A stretch of 64,000 nt of DNA from Elephas maximus indicus (GCF_024166365.1 NC_064830.1:84748721-84812720), one strand, 5' to 3'; counted from the first letter of the stretch, positions 26,001 through 33,263 are shown. Notes: generated by a model not told the origin, from the letters alone. Made by a program: numbers and translations.

Positions 26001-29000
26001 TCCAGTAGAGGTCACTGTGCCTCTTTAATCAACTGGGATGAAACTTGATATAAAGAAAGGTGAAACTGTTGGGAGAGTGCTGGAATCTGAGGTTCTGTAT
26101 TTTATTTTGTATATATTTCTCAACTACCAATTATTGTTTTGTTTTTGTTTTTAGGTCTAAATCTCCCTATAGTGGTTCATCATATTCAAGAAGTTCATAT
26201 ACTTACTCTAAATCAAGATCTGGTTCAACGCGTTCACGCTCTTATTCTCGATCATTTAGCCGCTCTCACTCTCGTTCCTATTCACGATCACCTCCATATC
26301 CCAGAAGAGGCAGAGGGAAGAGTCGAAATTACCGTTCACGGTCTAGATCTCATGGATATCATCGATCTAGGTCAAGATCCCCTCCATATAGACGCTATCA
26401 TTCTCGATCAAGATCTCCTCAAGCATTTAGGGGACAGTCTCCCACTAAACGTAATGTACCTCAAGGGGAAGCAGGACGTGAATATTTTAATAGATTCAGA
26501 GAAGTCCCACCACCTTATGATATGAAAGCTTATTATGGGAGGAGTGTTGACTTTAGAGACCCATTTGAAAAGGAGCGTTACAGAGAATGGGAGAGAAAAT
26601 ATAGAGAGTGGTATGAAAAATACTATAAAGATTATGCTGCTGGAGCACAGCCTAGACCCTCAGCAAATAGAGAGAACTTTTCTCCAGAGAGATTTTTACC
26701 ACTTAATATCAGGAATTCTCCCTTTACAAGAGGCCGCAGAGAAGATTATGCTGCTGGACAGAGTCATAGAAGTCGAAACATAGGTGGCACCTATCCAGAA
26801 AAGCTTCCAACAAGAGACAGTCACAATCAGAAGGATAATACAAAAACAAAAGAGAAGGAGAGTGAAAATGCTCCAGGAGATGGTAAAGGAAATAAACATA
26901 AGAAACATAGAAAAAGAAGAAAAGGAGAAGAAAATGAATGTTTTCTGAACCCAGAGTTACTAGAGACATCTAGGAAATCTAGAGAACCTACAGGTGGTGA
27001 GGAAAGTAAAACAGATTCATTGTTTGTTCTCCCAAATAGAGATGATGCTACACCTGTTAGAGATGAACCAATGGATGCAGAATCCATTACTTTTAAATCA
27101 GTGTCTGAAAAAGACAAGAGAGAAAAAGATAAGCCAAAAGCAAAAGGTGACAAGACCAAACGGAAAAATGAGGGATCTACTGTGTCCAAAAAAGAAAATG
27201 TAAAACCTGCTAAAGGACCTCAAGAAAAACCAGATGGAGAGCGTGAAAAATCTCCTCGATCTGAACCTCCACTGAAAAAAGCCAAAGAGGAGACTCCAAA
27301 GACTGACAATGCTAATAAATCAACATCTTCCTCTCAGAAAGATGAGAAGATCGTTGGCATTCCCAGGAAAGCTCACTCCAAGTCAGCAAAAGAACACCAA
27401 GAGACAAAACCAGTCAAAGAGGAAAAAGTGAAGAAGGACTACTCCAAAGATGTCAAATCAGAAAAGCTAACTAGTAAGGAAGAAAAGGCCAAGAAGCCTA
27501 GTGAGAAAAGTAAGCCACTTGATAGCAAGGGAGAAAAAAGAAAAAGAAAAACTGAAGAAAAAGGTGTAGATAAAGATTTTGAGTCGTCTTCACTGAAAAT
27601 CTCTAAACTAGAAGTAACTGAAACAGCGAAACCATCACCAAAACGCAAAATGGAACCTGATGTTGAAAAGATGGATAGGACCCCTGAAAAGGACAAAAAT
27701 TCCTCAACTGCCCCAGCCAAAAAAATCAAGCTCAACAGGGAGACGGGGAAGAAAATTGGAAGTGCAGAAAATATATCTAATACAAAAGAACTCTCTGAAA
27801 AATTGGAATCAACATCTAGCAAAGTTAAACAAGAAAAAGTCAAAGGAAAAGTCAGACGAAAAGTAACCGGAACTGAAGGGTCCAGCTCCACTCTCGTGGA
27901 TTATACCAGGTATGTGATGGTGGGTGGCCGGCTGTGCATGTTTGTTTCGGTGTAGAGTTTCCCTTCATTTTATCCATATTTTTAATTTTTATTAAGGTGA
28001 AATACTTCTAATAAAGAATGGTGCTCATCCTGGGATTTAGGCAGATTTATTCTTTCGTTGTCTTTAAAGAAAAAGTTTGTTAAAGACAAGGTTGTAAGTA
28101 GAGGTTGAGAATGAACACATTTGTTTTTAATATTTAAAGAAAAAGTTTGTTAAAGACAAGGTTGTAAGTAGAGGTTGAGAATGAACCCATTTGTTTTTAA
28201 TAGTCATACTTTAGATCCGTTTGTTTTGATATAATCATACCTTTAAATCATTTATATCTGTTACAGCAGAATAGCTGACCTTTTAGTGTTAAAAGGACAT
28301 TTATGATGTTTAAGTGATATTTTAATTCACTCAATGTTAACATTTTTATACCTATTAATGTTTTACAATTAGTAGTAATTTTACCACTAATTAAAAATAT
28401 TTTAATTCTTTTTAGTACAAGCTCAACTGGAGGCAGTCCTGTGCGGAAATCTGAAGAAAAAACAGATACAAAGCGAACCGTCATTAAAACTATGGAAGAG
28501 TATAACAATGACAATACAGCTCCTGCTGAAGATGTTATTATTATGATTCAGGTTCCTCAGTCCAAATGGGATAAAGATGACTTCGAATCTGAAGAAGAAG
28601 ACGTGAAGTCTACACAGCCTGTATCGAGCATAGGAAAGCCTGCTAGCGTTATAAAAAGTGTTAGCGCTAAGCCATCAGGTACAGCCAAGTACAATGAAAA
28701 AGAAAGTGAGCCATCAGAGAAGGTTCAGAAACTCACCAAGGAAGTGAGCCATGAAATAATCATGCATGACGTTAAAAGTTCAAAAAACTCCGCATCTAGC
28801 GAAAAAGGGAAAACCAAAGATCGAGATCATTCAGTGTTGGAAAAGGAAAACCCTGAAAAGAGGAAGAGCAGCGTTCAACCAGAGAAAGATAGTAATTTGG
28901 ACCGTCTGAATGAACAAGGAAGTTTTAGAAGTCTGTCTCAGTCTTCCAAAGAGACTAGAACTTCAGATAAACATGATTCTGTTCGAGGCTCCTCAAATAA

Positions 29001-29985
29001 AGACTTCACTCCCAATAGAGACAAAAAACCTGACTATGACAACAGAGATTATTCAAGTTCCAAACGCAGAGATGAAAGGAATGAATCAGCCAGAAGAAAA
29101 GACTCTCCTCCTCGGAATAAGGATTCTGCATCTGGACAGAAAAATAAACCAAGAGATGAGAGAGATTTGGCTAAGAAGGGAACAGGAGACTCCAAAAAAA
29201 GTAATTTAAGTCCCTCAAGAGACAGAAAGCCTCATGATCACAAAGCCACTTATGATACTAAACGCTCTAGTGAAGAGACAAAATCTGTGGATAAAAATCC
29301 TTGTAAAGAGCGTGAGAAGCATGTTTCAGAAGCAAGGAACAATAAAGAGTCAAGTGGCAATAAATCACTGTATATACTTAACCCACCAGACTCACAGATT
29401 GAAAAAGAGCAAGTTACTGGGCAAATTGACAAGAATGCTATCAAGCCTAAACCTCAGTTAAGCCACTCCTCTCGACTTTCCTCCGACTTAACTAGAGAAA
29501 CTGATGAAGCTGCTTTTGAACCAGACTATAATGAAAGTGACAGTGAGAGTAATGTATCTGTAAAAGAAGAGGAAACGTCAGGAAAAATTTCTAAGGAACT
29601 GAAAGATAAAGTGATAGAGAAAGCAAAAGAGAACCTGGACACAGCAGCAGTTGGCCAAATAGGCATAACGAGGAGTCAGAGTCAAAGCAGTCCTAGTGTT
29701 AGCCTGAGTAGAAGTCACAGCCCTTCTGGAAGCCAAACCCGAAGCCACAGTAGCAGTGCCAGCTCAGCAGAAAGTCAGGACAGCAAGAAGAAGAAGAAAA
29801 AGAAAGAAAAGAAAAAGCACAAGAAACATAAAAAACATAAGAAGCATAAGAAGCATGCAGGCACTGAGGTAGAATTGGAAAAAAGCCAAAAACACAAACA
29901 CAAGAAAAAGAAGTCAAAGAAGAACAAAGATAAAGAAAAGGAGAAGGAGAAAGATGACCAAAAAGTGAAATCTGTCACTGTGTAA
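1928..29985 (+). CDS. RBBP6: RBBP6, RING-type E3 ubiquitin ligase and 3'-end processing factor (spliced, 5' end outside window)
   Basis: Joined exons 1928-2027, 4432-4468, 9154-9198, 11272-11360, 11474-11570, 11983-12122, 17662-17834, 19362-19465, 19571-19908, 20962-21058, 21188-21266, 21375-21429, 22660-22728, 24574-24936, 25227-25328, 26155-27909 and 28416-29985 total 5,213 bp including TAA. All introns are GT-AG and phases match throughout. The product starts inside the DWNN ubiquitin-like domain (residue 56 in human numbering) and ends KVKSVTV. Domains: CCHC zinc knuckle (161-174), RING with paired cysteines (259-300), proline-rich region (about 330-640), RS region (about 685-770), Lys/Glu/Ser-rich tail with RB1- and p53-binding regions known from the human protein, and an HKK-repeat basic C-terminus. 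Known roles: nuclear E3 ligase that assists MDM2 on p53 and ubiquitinates YBX1, and activator of CPSF cleavage (yeast Mpe1 orthologue). Adding the 55 missing residues gives 1,792, equal to human. The frame is intact with no premature stops. Confidence 0.98.
2526..2925 (+). repeat. MIR element split by an AfroSINE
   Basis: MIR-like sequence at 2526-2646 (ataactttgaataagttgcctaaa...tctcag) resumes at 2814 (cggatttcctcaaaaatggg, then gcctggcacatggtaaatgc). The AfroSINE at 2647-2813 sits between, so the MIR is older. Confidence 0.7.
2647..2813 (-). repeat. AfroSINE
   Basis: Reverse-strand copy with an A-rich start, aaacccattgctgtcaagtc, ccctataggacagagtagaa and the head caccagggctccc. Inserted in a MIR. 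Confidence 0.93.
3087..3245 (+). repeat. AfroSINE
   Basis: Starts ggagccctcgtggcacagtgg (A box region), B-box-like gattcaaatct, tail gactcgatggcagtgggtttt. Short flanking repeat agttagg on both sides. Confidence 0.93.
3258..3477 (+). repeat. AfroSINE, long type
   Basis: Lies 12 bases after the previous copy in the same orientation. Contains the long-type block (ggagaaagatgtgcttcc...cataaagatttgcagcc). Confidence 0.92.
4432..4468 (+). CDS. RBBP6: RBBP6 exon 3 (37 bp), with alternative read-through end
   Basis: Preceded by a tttgtgttttag acceptor and followed by a weak-looking donor (gtatgtaa). Encodes the end of Ile89 through Ala101 (SRTEPVMGTSKA). In the full-length protein it splices to 9154. 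If the donor is not used, translation continues into the intron; see the isoform 3 entry. Confidence 0.93.
4432..4522 (+). CDS. RBBP6: RBBP6 isoform 3 (DWNN-only) alternative terminal exon
   Basis: Reading through the exon 3 donor adds VCKNTISHFFYTLLLPL and then TAA at 4520-4522. With the upstream exons the product would be about 118 residues, the size of human isoform 3, which contains only the DWNN domain. AATAAA signals follow at 4584 and 4870. In human cells this isoform is made by intronic polyadenylation and is reported to compete with full-length RBBP6 for the cleavage machinery. The sequence shows the open frame, stop and signals; use of this form in this animal is inferred. Confidence 0.85.
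4584..4589 (+). terminator. Polyadenylation signal AATAAA, proximal isoform 3 site
   Basis: A canonical hexamer 62 bases after the isoform 3 stop, followed by TG-rich sequence (tgtattttgatg). It would give a very short 3' UTR. A TGTA motif lies upstream at about 4524. Confidence 0.6.
4870..4875 (+). terminator. Polyadenylation signal AATAAA, second isoform 3 site
   Basis: Canonical hexamer inside cttgcaataaaaaaaaatg, followed by GT-rich sequence (tgtttggagtgtatat), with several TGTA motifs upstream (tgtatgtatgtaca). A good candidate for the main short-isoform 3' end. Confidence 0.6.
5100..5266 (+). repeat. AfroSINE with 7-bp target duplication
   Basis: Starts cacctggaaaccctggtggcg and ends aatgggtttggtttgg. 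tatatga occurs on both sides (5093-5099 and 5267-5273). Confidence 0.95.
6298..6303 (+). terminator. Intron 3 polyadenylation signal AATAAA
   Basis: Canonical hexamer in ttataaataaagtt, followed about 20 bases on by a GT-rich element (cctcgtgtgttccctgg) and preceded by a TGTA motif (catgtgtataaac). The preceding 1.4 kb (4.9-6.3 kb) is AT-rich and, apart from one AfroSINE, free of repeats I recognise, so it could be a longer isoform 3 UTR. Confidence 0.45.
8240..8284 (-). repeat. AfroSINE 3'-tail fragment
   Basis: Only the tail is present (tcaaacccactgccatcgag, ttgattccgactcatagg) before other sequence; a severely truncated reverse-strand copy. Confidence 0.8.
9154..9198 (+). CDS. RBBP6: RBBP6 exon 4 (45 bp)
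   Basis: Encodes IDDSSASISLAQLTK, residues 102-116, the start of the linker between DWNN and zinc knuckle. Acceptor ttatgaacag, donor gtatat. It is an exact multiple of three in phase 0, so skipping would keep the frame. Confidence 0.95.
9199..11271 (+). other. RBBP6 intron 4
   Basis: AT-rich with a (TA)n run right after the exon 4 donor. No interspersed repeat recognised. Contains the strong polyadenylation architecture at 10.46-10.61 kb. Confidence 0.6.
10580..10585 (+). terminator. Intron 4 polyadenylation signal AATAAA with upstream TGTA cluster
   Basis: Canonical hexamer with TGTA motifs within 130 bases upstream (about 10459, 10503, 10518, 10565), the last being TGTATATA, a Pumilio-type site at 10565-10572. 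A U/GU-rich element (tgtttgcttgttttgtgg) begins about 15 bases downstream. This is the textbook layout of a strong vertebrate 3' end, but it sits inside intron 4. Confidence 0.55.
11272..11360 (+). CDS. RBBP6: RBBP6 exon 5
   Basis: Encodes TANLAEANASEEDKIKAMMS... to the first two bases of Asn146. Acceptor gttaaacag, donor gtaagt. This acidic and helical linker precedes the zinc knuckle. Confidence 0.96.
11474..11570 (+). CDS. RBBP6: RBBP6 exon 6: CCHC zinc knuckle
   Basis: Contains CFRCGKPGHYIKNC (codons at 11517-11558), a C-x2-C-x4-H-x4-C zinc knuckle used for RNA contact. All four ligands are present. It is preceded by the proline run GPPPPSYT. Intron 5 is only 113 bp. Donor gtaagt. Confidence 0.97.
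11678..11936 (+). repeat. MIR element
   Basis: Good match to the MIR core: gagcatggcctctggagcca, aaatcctggctctgccactt, gggcaagttacttgcct, gatggggataataatagtg, attaaatgag. Lies in intron 6. Confidence 0.9.
11983..12122 (+). CDS. RBBP6: RBBP6 exon 7
   Basis: Encodes DKNFESGPRIKKSTGIPRSF... through Ile-Asp and the split Ala225. Acceptor ttggaatag, donor gtaagt. It lies between the zinc knuckle and the RING; the IPRSF segment is conserved in the family. Followed by the 5.5-kb intron 7, one of the two longest in the window. Confidence 0.96.
13143..13523 (+). repeat. 5' LTR of the MaLR-type element
   Basis: 381 bp, tgttatgg ... taagaca. Includes the characteristic caaaatatgtgttgtaaatc, tgaggcaggattagtg, gaattcagatatctag and taaatttctgttaaagcc segments. 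Confidence 0.8.
13540..13914 (+). mobile_element. RTE-type LINE 3' end fragment
   Basis: Resembles the 3' part of the RTE copies at 38.0-39.15 kb and 63.7-64.0 kb: gaagtacagccagagtgccc, gacatgttatcaggaagaac, agaggaagaccctcaatgag, and the tail gagtcagaactgactcgatg then gcac. The frame is broken. Confidence 0.85.
13972..14074 (+). repeat. AfroSINE, 5'-truncated, perfect 7-bp target duplication
   Basis: Begins mid-element (tccttggaaactctatggg) and runs to gacggcactgggttttt plus a T/G-rich tail. taatagt flanks it at 13965-13971 and 14075-14081. Sits inside the MaLR internal region. Confidence 0.93.
15562..15956 (+). repeat. 3' LTR of the MaLR-type element
   Basis: Starts ttttgaattgaattgtgtcc, contains ccaaaatatgtattgtaaat and aggcagggttagtgtagg, ends cactggacagccaagaca. 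Matches the 5' LTR along its length with scattered changes. Confidence 0.8.
15962..17661 (+). other. RBBP6 intron 7, right part
   Basis: No gene or clear interspersed repeat recognised. A pyrimidine tract lies near 16500-16560 and a (TTG)n-like run near 17420. Confidence 0.5.
17662..17834 (+). CDS. RBBP6: RBBP6 exon 8: first half of RING finger
   Basis: After an acidic serine run (SSSSEEDD) comes CLICKDIMTDAVVIPCCGN and then SYCDEC, whose last cysteine codon is split by the intron. The paired C-x2-C, CC and C-x2-C groups are the zinc ligands of the C4C4-type RING/U-box-like domain that recruits E2 enzymes. Acceptor tttacag, donor gtaaga. Confidence 0.97.
18226..18286 (+). repeat. Minimal 61-bp AfroSINE insertion with 13-bp target duplication
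   Basis: Only the 3' end of the SINE (ctctgtcttatagggtcgct...ggtttggttttgg) is present, flanked by taaatgcctttcc (18213-18225) and taaatgtctttcc (18287-18299). Intron 8. Confidence 0.93.
18426..18597 (-). repeat. AfroSINE with target duplication
   Basis: Reverse-strand full copy from an A run and aaacctgttgccatcaag to aaccactatgccaccagggc. Flanked by aatcacttatatt (18413-18425) and aatcactatatt (from 18598). Confidence 0.94.
19362..19465 (+). CDS. RBBP6: RBBP6 exon 9: second half of RING finger
   Basis: Completes Cys283 and encodes IRTALLESDEHTCPTCHQND followed by VSPDALIANKFLRQ. The CPTC pair supplies the last zinc ligands, and the FLRQ helix ends the domain. Intron 9 is only 105 bp. Confidence 0.97.
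19571..19908 (+). CDS. RBBP6: RBBP6 exon 10: proline/serine-rich linker
   Basis: Encodes AVNNFKNETGYTKRLRKQL, then PPPPPPIPPPRP and a long Ser/Pro-rich stretch ending SEKSDGPFR (residues 318-430). The polyproline run is a likely SH3/WW-type ligand. Acceptor ctgtag, donor gtgagt. Confidence 0.96.
20560..20670 (-). repeat. Possible MIR fragment
   Basis: Weak reverse-strand MIR-like order: gggaataagacccagagagt, agtagcttacccatgatta, gtagagctagaactacaatt. Diverged; family call tentative. Confidence 0.4.
20962..21058 (+). CDS. RBBP6: RBBP6 exon 11
   Basis: Encodes DSDNKILPAAALASEH... to MEEK (residues 430-462). Acceptor ttttccag, donor gtaaat. Low-complexity linker without a recognised domain. 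Confidence 0.95.
21188..21266 (+). CDS. RBBP6: RBBP6 exon 12
   Basis: Encodes GYQVPVLGTPSLLGQSLLHG and the residues after it up to TT and a split Gly489. Acceptor ccctcaag, donor gtgagt. Intron 11 is 129 bp. The GYQVP motif is conserved among vertebrate RBBP6 proteins. Confidence 0.95.
21375..21429 (+). CDS. RBBP6: RBBP6 exon 13
   Basis: Encodes PVRINTARPGGGRPGWE and a split His507. Acceptor tttccaag, donor gtaagt. An RG-like arginine/glycine segment. Confidence 0.95.
21824..21980 (+). repeat. AfroSINE
   Basis: Starts ggagccctggtggcgcagtg and ends cgacagcagtgggttttg. Intron 13. Several decayed positions, including a small insertion in the cctataatagggctgct segment. Confidence 0.93.
22228..22405 (+). 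repeat. MIR element
   Basis: MIR core visible: ggaaagagcgtggtatttga, aggtttgaatcccagctcct, ccatttactagctacgtgac, ctccatttcctcacctgtag. Intron 13. Confidence 0.85.
22660..22728 (+). CDS. RBBP6: RBBP6 exon 14
   Basis: Encodes SNKLGYLVSPPQQIRRGERS and CY, ending in a split Arg530. Acceptor cacatag, donor gtaggc. A 69-bp exon flanked by phase-2 junctions, so skipping would keep the frame. Confidence 0.95.
23591..23961. mobile_element. Tigger/pogo-type non-autonomous DNA transposon
   Basis: Terminal inverted repeats: 23591 starts caggcagtccccaggttatg and the right end, ctgggaactgcctg at 23961, is its imperfect reverse complement. The subterminal text (gaacattggacttacatac / gtacaaatttgacttaaag) is also complementary. 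371 bp, no coding capacity. Intron 14. Confidence 0.8.
24574..24936 (+). CDS. RBBP6: RBBP6 exon 15: proline-rich region
   Basis: Encodes SINRGRHHSERSQRTQGPS, then a very proline-rich stretch (FVPVPPPPLYPPPPHTLPLP and QFPPGQPPPAGYSVPPPGF) and EEFYREQRRLKEE (residues 530-651). Acceptor tttctccag, donor gtaagt. Antisense frames over this exon are open only because of the proline codons. Confidence 0.96.
25227..25328 (+). CDS. RBBP6: RBBP6 exon 16: 34-residue cassette exon
   Basis: 102 bp, in-frame, residues 652-685: EEKKKSKLDEFTNDFAKELM to RRRSFSR. In human, skipping of exactly this 34-residue exon defines isoform 2. Acceptor tactag, donor gttagt; the non-consensus +3 T of the donor fits optional use. 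Confidence 0.96.
25329..26154 (+). other. RBBP6 intron 16
   Basis: 826 bp of AT-rich sequence without recognised repeats. It ends in a long T/G-rich polypyrimidine tract (ttgttttgtttttgttttta) before the exon 17 acceptor. Confidence 0.6.
26155..27909 (+). CDS. RBBP6: RBBP6 exon 17: RS region and RB1-binding segment
   Basis: A 1,755-bp exon for residues 686-1269. It begins with a dense RS region (SRSYSRSFSRSHSRSYSRSP; YHSRSRSPQ), then a conserved Tyr/Arg/Glu-rich block (RYREWERKYREWYEKYYKDY) and a long Lys/Glu/Ser tail with several basic nuclear-localisation-like clusters (KHKKHRKRRK; KRKRK). In human this exon covers the RB1-binding segment. The open frame extends back to a Met at 26060, but that part is intron. 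Ends VDYT and a split Ser before gtatgt. Confidence 0.97.
28063..28202 (+). repeat. 70-bp tandem duplication in RBBP6 intron 17
   Basis: Two adjacent copies, period 70 (28063-28132 and 28133-28202), sharing aaagaaaaagtttgttaaag and ggttgtaagtagaggttgag. They differ at one visible base (gaacacat versus gaacccat) apart from the junction. Confidence 0.95.
28416..29985 (+). CDS. RBBP6: RBBP6 exon 18: C-terminal region, stop codon
   Basis: Encodes TSSTGGSPVRKSEEKTDTKR... to KVKSVTV, TAA at 29983-29985. It contains the acidic VIIMIQVPQSKWDKDDFESEEEDV block (shown in pieces: VIIMIQVPQSKWD, EEEDV), an SR-like stretch (SRSHSPSGSQTRSHSSS) and the HKKHKKHKKHKKH basic array near the C-terminus. The p53-binding region of human RBBP6 maps here. 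Acceptor ttttttag. Confidence 0.97.
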
Positions 29986-30066
29986 AAAAGGACAGATTTT
30001 AAAAATTGACTTAATTACTAAGTCATCTGTATTAGATTTTGTTATAATGTAAAGAGATTCAAGCCT

Positions 30067-30074
30067 TGTAAATA
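30067..30074 (+). promoter_or_regulatory. Pumilio response element in RBBP6 3' UTR
   Basis: TGTAAATA matches the PUM1/PUM2 consensus TGTANATA exactly, 82 bases after the stop. Function is inferred from the motif only. Confidence 0.5.
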
Positions 30075-30378
30075 ATGACATGGAAAACCCCGTGCTGCAC
30101 TTAAAATATTGCTGCTTGATTATTTGATTTTTACATCAGAGCTTTATAACACGAACTTTTGTACAGAATTGTGAGTTGTGACCATGTAACATGAGAGGTT
30201 TTGCTAGGGCCTATTATTTTTAACCACCATTAATTAGTTGGGGTGGAGTTTACTGTACTGTGAAATTTTCACATTTGAATTTTTTTAATTGCCTGGCAGA
30301 AGCTGGTATCAGTTCTAAAATATCAGCGGAATGATTTGCTGAATTCATTACAACCCCGTTATGTCACTTTTTGATTAC

Positions 30379-30384
30379 AATAAA
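30379..30384 (+). terminator. RBBP6: RBBP6 main polyadenylation signal AATAAA
   Basis: Canonical hexamer in gattacaataaaagttttc, with TG-rich sequence about 30 bases downstream (aaatgttgaatatttgtgtta). A possible second signal (caataaacaataaaa) lies near 30834. Confidence 0.85.
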
Positions 30385-30400
30385 AGTTTTCAGTAAACTT

Positions 30401-31996
30401 TTCAAATGTTGAATATTTGTGTTATTTGAAGAAAGTAGCGTCTGTTTTCCTATTTTAAAAATTCTGAGTCTTAAGTTGAACCGAAGGTACAAAATTCTGG
30501 AGTAAACGTGAAAGATGGATTTCATTGGTTGGCTAATGGTGAGTGGCCAGGTGTAAGAAATCAGGATGAATTGGTCTTGAGTACAGTAATTAAAAATTTG
30601 ACCTTGAATCTTGGAGCTGAGGAACTGTGACCTGTTTCTAGCCACATACTCACTTTCTTGAAACCCTGATAGATGAGTATTAAATCCCTTGATAAAGTGG
30701 CCAGTTAAAGAGCACACACCACTGAGCATCTGACCCTACCACCAGTTGACAGAAGCCAGCAGTAATAGCTCCAGAAGCGCTAGATAAGACTGTGATGGGT
30801 TTCCTTCGTTGCTGTGGTTCTGGAAGTGGACAATAAACAATAAAAAACCACAAAAATGACTTGGGGACAAGGGTAAGAGTGATATTTTAGAAACATGGTG
30901 ATGTAAAAAGGGGTTAAGAAAGGTGTTGGCTAGAGGGAGGGAAAGGAAACAGTTCTAGGCTGGCGGGGGTCCTGGGGTACTGTGACAGGAGGCCTGGGCT
31001 GTGGCAGAAGAGGAAAGGAAAGGCTGCACGGGAGAAGCAGCTCGCTTCTATTAACCTCTGCCTCTAACTCGGTTCAGGATCTCCAGAGTAAGATGTGTAT
31101 GCAGTACTATATACCATTGTCGGGACTTAGTTTTAGGTGGTGCGTAAATGTACTTTCTTGAATGTACGTTTTAAACATTTAATATTTAAAGAAAAATCTT
31201 ATAGGTGATACACATACTGTAAACATGAAGCCTTCAGGAATGAGTTAAATTTGGGAAATGCTGTTTTAAATGAAACCAACTTTTCCTTAAATGGCTCTGC
31301 TTTTGTCATGATTCTTAACTCACATTTATTTCCAGGGAACTTTATCTCCCTGGGAATGGGCTGTCTGTTCTAACCACTTCCACCCCACCCCTAATCAGCA
31401 TAACTGCCACTTGGATTTTCAGATAATCCAGCAAGACTACACTCCATTAGTTCTTGCTAAACTGGACCAAAAATCCAGATTGAGTCGCCCGTTTTCGGTG
31501 ACTTCAGCACCCAGAATGGACTTTTATCAGTTCCATCATCTGAGATGAGTTTCACTGTCCAGGCTCATTGATATTTAACTGCAGTCTCGACTGATCCTTT
31601 AACTGGGCCCGCTCCTTTGACAATTTCCTGGAGTTAGTCATCACTTGTGACCATTCCCTTCTGACATTTTAAATTTCAATTTTCCATCCACAGCCTGGTC
31701 CAGCTTCATACTGTGTTGACCTTACTTTGGCCTCTGGTGTTTCTACTCATACTGTCTCCCTTCCCTAGATGGCCACTACCCCATCATTTCAACCATGTGC
31801 TAACACCCCCAAGTCTGCTCCCCCTTATGCATCTTTCTGCACCTAAACAATTGACCCCTAAACCTCGATTAGGGTGCTGACCACTAAAAGAAAATACAGA
31901 CTTGAAAGAAAATTGAAGAAGTGACCTTTGCCAGGCACTATGCCAAGTAGTTTGTACATTATGTAATCCTGAAACATCCCAGTGACTCTTGATATC
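30401..31996 (+). other. Intergenic sequence downstream of RBBP6
   Basis: No gene recognised. Unremarkable AT-balanced sequence with a purine-rich patch near 30930-31040. Confidence 0.5.
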
Positions 31997-32160
31997 TTGG
32001 AAACCTTGGTGGCGTAGTGGTTAAGTGCTACAGCTGCTAACCAAAGGGTCGGCAGTTCCAATCCACCAGGCACTGCTTGGAAACTATGGGCCAGTTCTAC
32101 TCTGTCCTGCAGGGTCGCTATGAGTCAGAATTGACTTGACAGCACTGGGCTTTTTGGGTT
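31997..32160 (+). repeat. AfroSINE
   Basis: tcttggaaaccttggtggcg start region, aaagggtcggcagttccaat, tail gacttgacagcactgggctt. Flanking cttgatatct and cttgatctct suggest a target duplication. Confidence 0.93.
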
Positions 32161-33185
32161 CTTGATCTCTCATGCCACTTTGAGCAGGAAACTCCACTGC
32201 CTGTGAAGGGTCCATCCAACCTTGAATACTCAAGCTAGTGCCTAACTAACTCGACCTGCCACATGGAGGTGTCAGGCAGCATGTAAGACCCTTAACCACA
32301 TCTCGAATCTGACTTTTGCACTGGGCTGTTGGATACGGCTGAAATTTCCCTTCTCCTTTGCCTGCCTGGCAGTTTCCTGCTCATTGTTGGCGGGTTAACT
32401 TTGCTTTCGATTTATTCCCTCACAGCACCTGCCTGCCCACCCGCGCCCCACCCCCATACACGCTCGAGGTGCGAAAGCATCACTGACATGCTGTAGTTAA
32501 CACTTTGTAACTTGTATTTCTGTGGACTGTGTTCGGCTGACTCCCTCAATGGACTGTGTGTGAGCTCAAGAGGAGTGGGTCTGGTTTATCTATTTCAAAA
32601 GTTAAACTATGCCTTCCACGTAGTAGGTAATAAGTGTTTGAATTAATATGATAAAGTAACCTTTTAAAATAGCTTCGTGGTTAAGTTTTACCAAGCAAAC
32701 ATTCTCACCTACACAGTGGTCAAAAGGAGTAGTAGTGCAGAGGCCAGTAAAAGCAAACTTCATGGACAACAGTAGTAAGACATTTTTTTTTACGGGAAGA
32801 AAATGTGTTTTAGCTACTATGGGTTTGAGAGATAGTATCCTTCCAATAACTAGCTGCTTCAGTATGCCAAGAATATTCCAAATTGTTACAATCGTACTTA
32901 AAAATAACTCCTTTGCTAGTCTCCCATGCCAATTGAAGGAAGCAAAACCTCCTCCAAAATGTTTAAGCCAGGGATTTCAGAGTAGAAAGCTAGTTAATGG
33001 CTTACTCGTCCTGGTTTGTGCTAAGTACCGCTATCTATGTCTTGTCCACTTTTTCCTGTCTTTAGCCCCTTTAATGTATGCTGTTTTTATTGTGTAGAAC
33101 CCTATAGAACAAAACCTCTGATGGGAACATGCCCTTCGCTGAGCCCTTTTATACGACTGCCCATTAAGCTAGCTTCAGCAGACCT
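32161..33185. other. Intergenic, nothing recognised
   Basis: Contains a short C-rich stretch near 32420-32470 but no convincing CpG island, gene or repeat. Confidence 0.45.
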
Positions 33186-33187
33186 TT

Positions 33188-33262
33188 TAACACACACACA
33201 CAAATATGTGTGTGTGTATGTATATTTACATACATATATACACATGTACATACATATATATA
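33188..33262. repeat. CA/TG/TA microsatellite
   Basis: Runs of cacacacacaca, tgtgtgtgtatg and catacatatatata form a partly self-complementary simple repeat directly before an AfroSINE. Confidence 0.9.
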
Positions 33263-33263
33263 T

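Larger units (their letters stand above)
29986..30400 (+). other. RBBP6: RBBP6 3' untranslated region
   Basis: About 415 bases of AT-rich sequence from the stop to just past AATAAA at 30379. It carries a perfect Pumilio element TGTAAATA at 30067-30074 and other TGTA motifs. The exact cleavage base is not visible; 30400 is estimated. Confidence 0.85.

Noticed and set aside
26060..26154. Start codon for a 631-residue open frame beginning at 26060
   Set aside because: These bases are the end of intron 16. A T-rich tract and ttag acceptor lead into exon 17, and the phase fits the exon 16 donor.
27910..27955. Read-through tail after exon 17 (15 codons and stop)
   Set aside because: Follows a good gtatgt donor and there is no nearby poly(A) signal; nothing supports a truncated isoform here.
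26696..29978. Several antisense ORFs over exons 17 and 18
   Set aside because: Shadows of lysine/serine-rich coding sequence without start context or homology.
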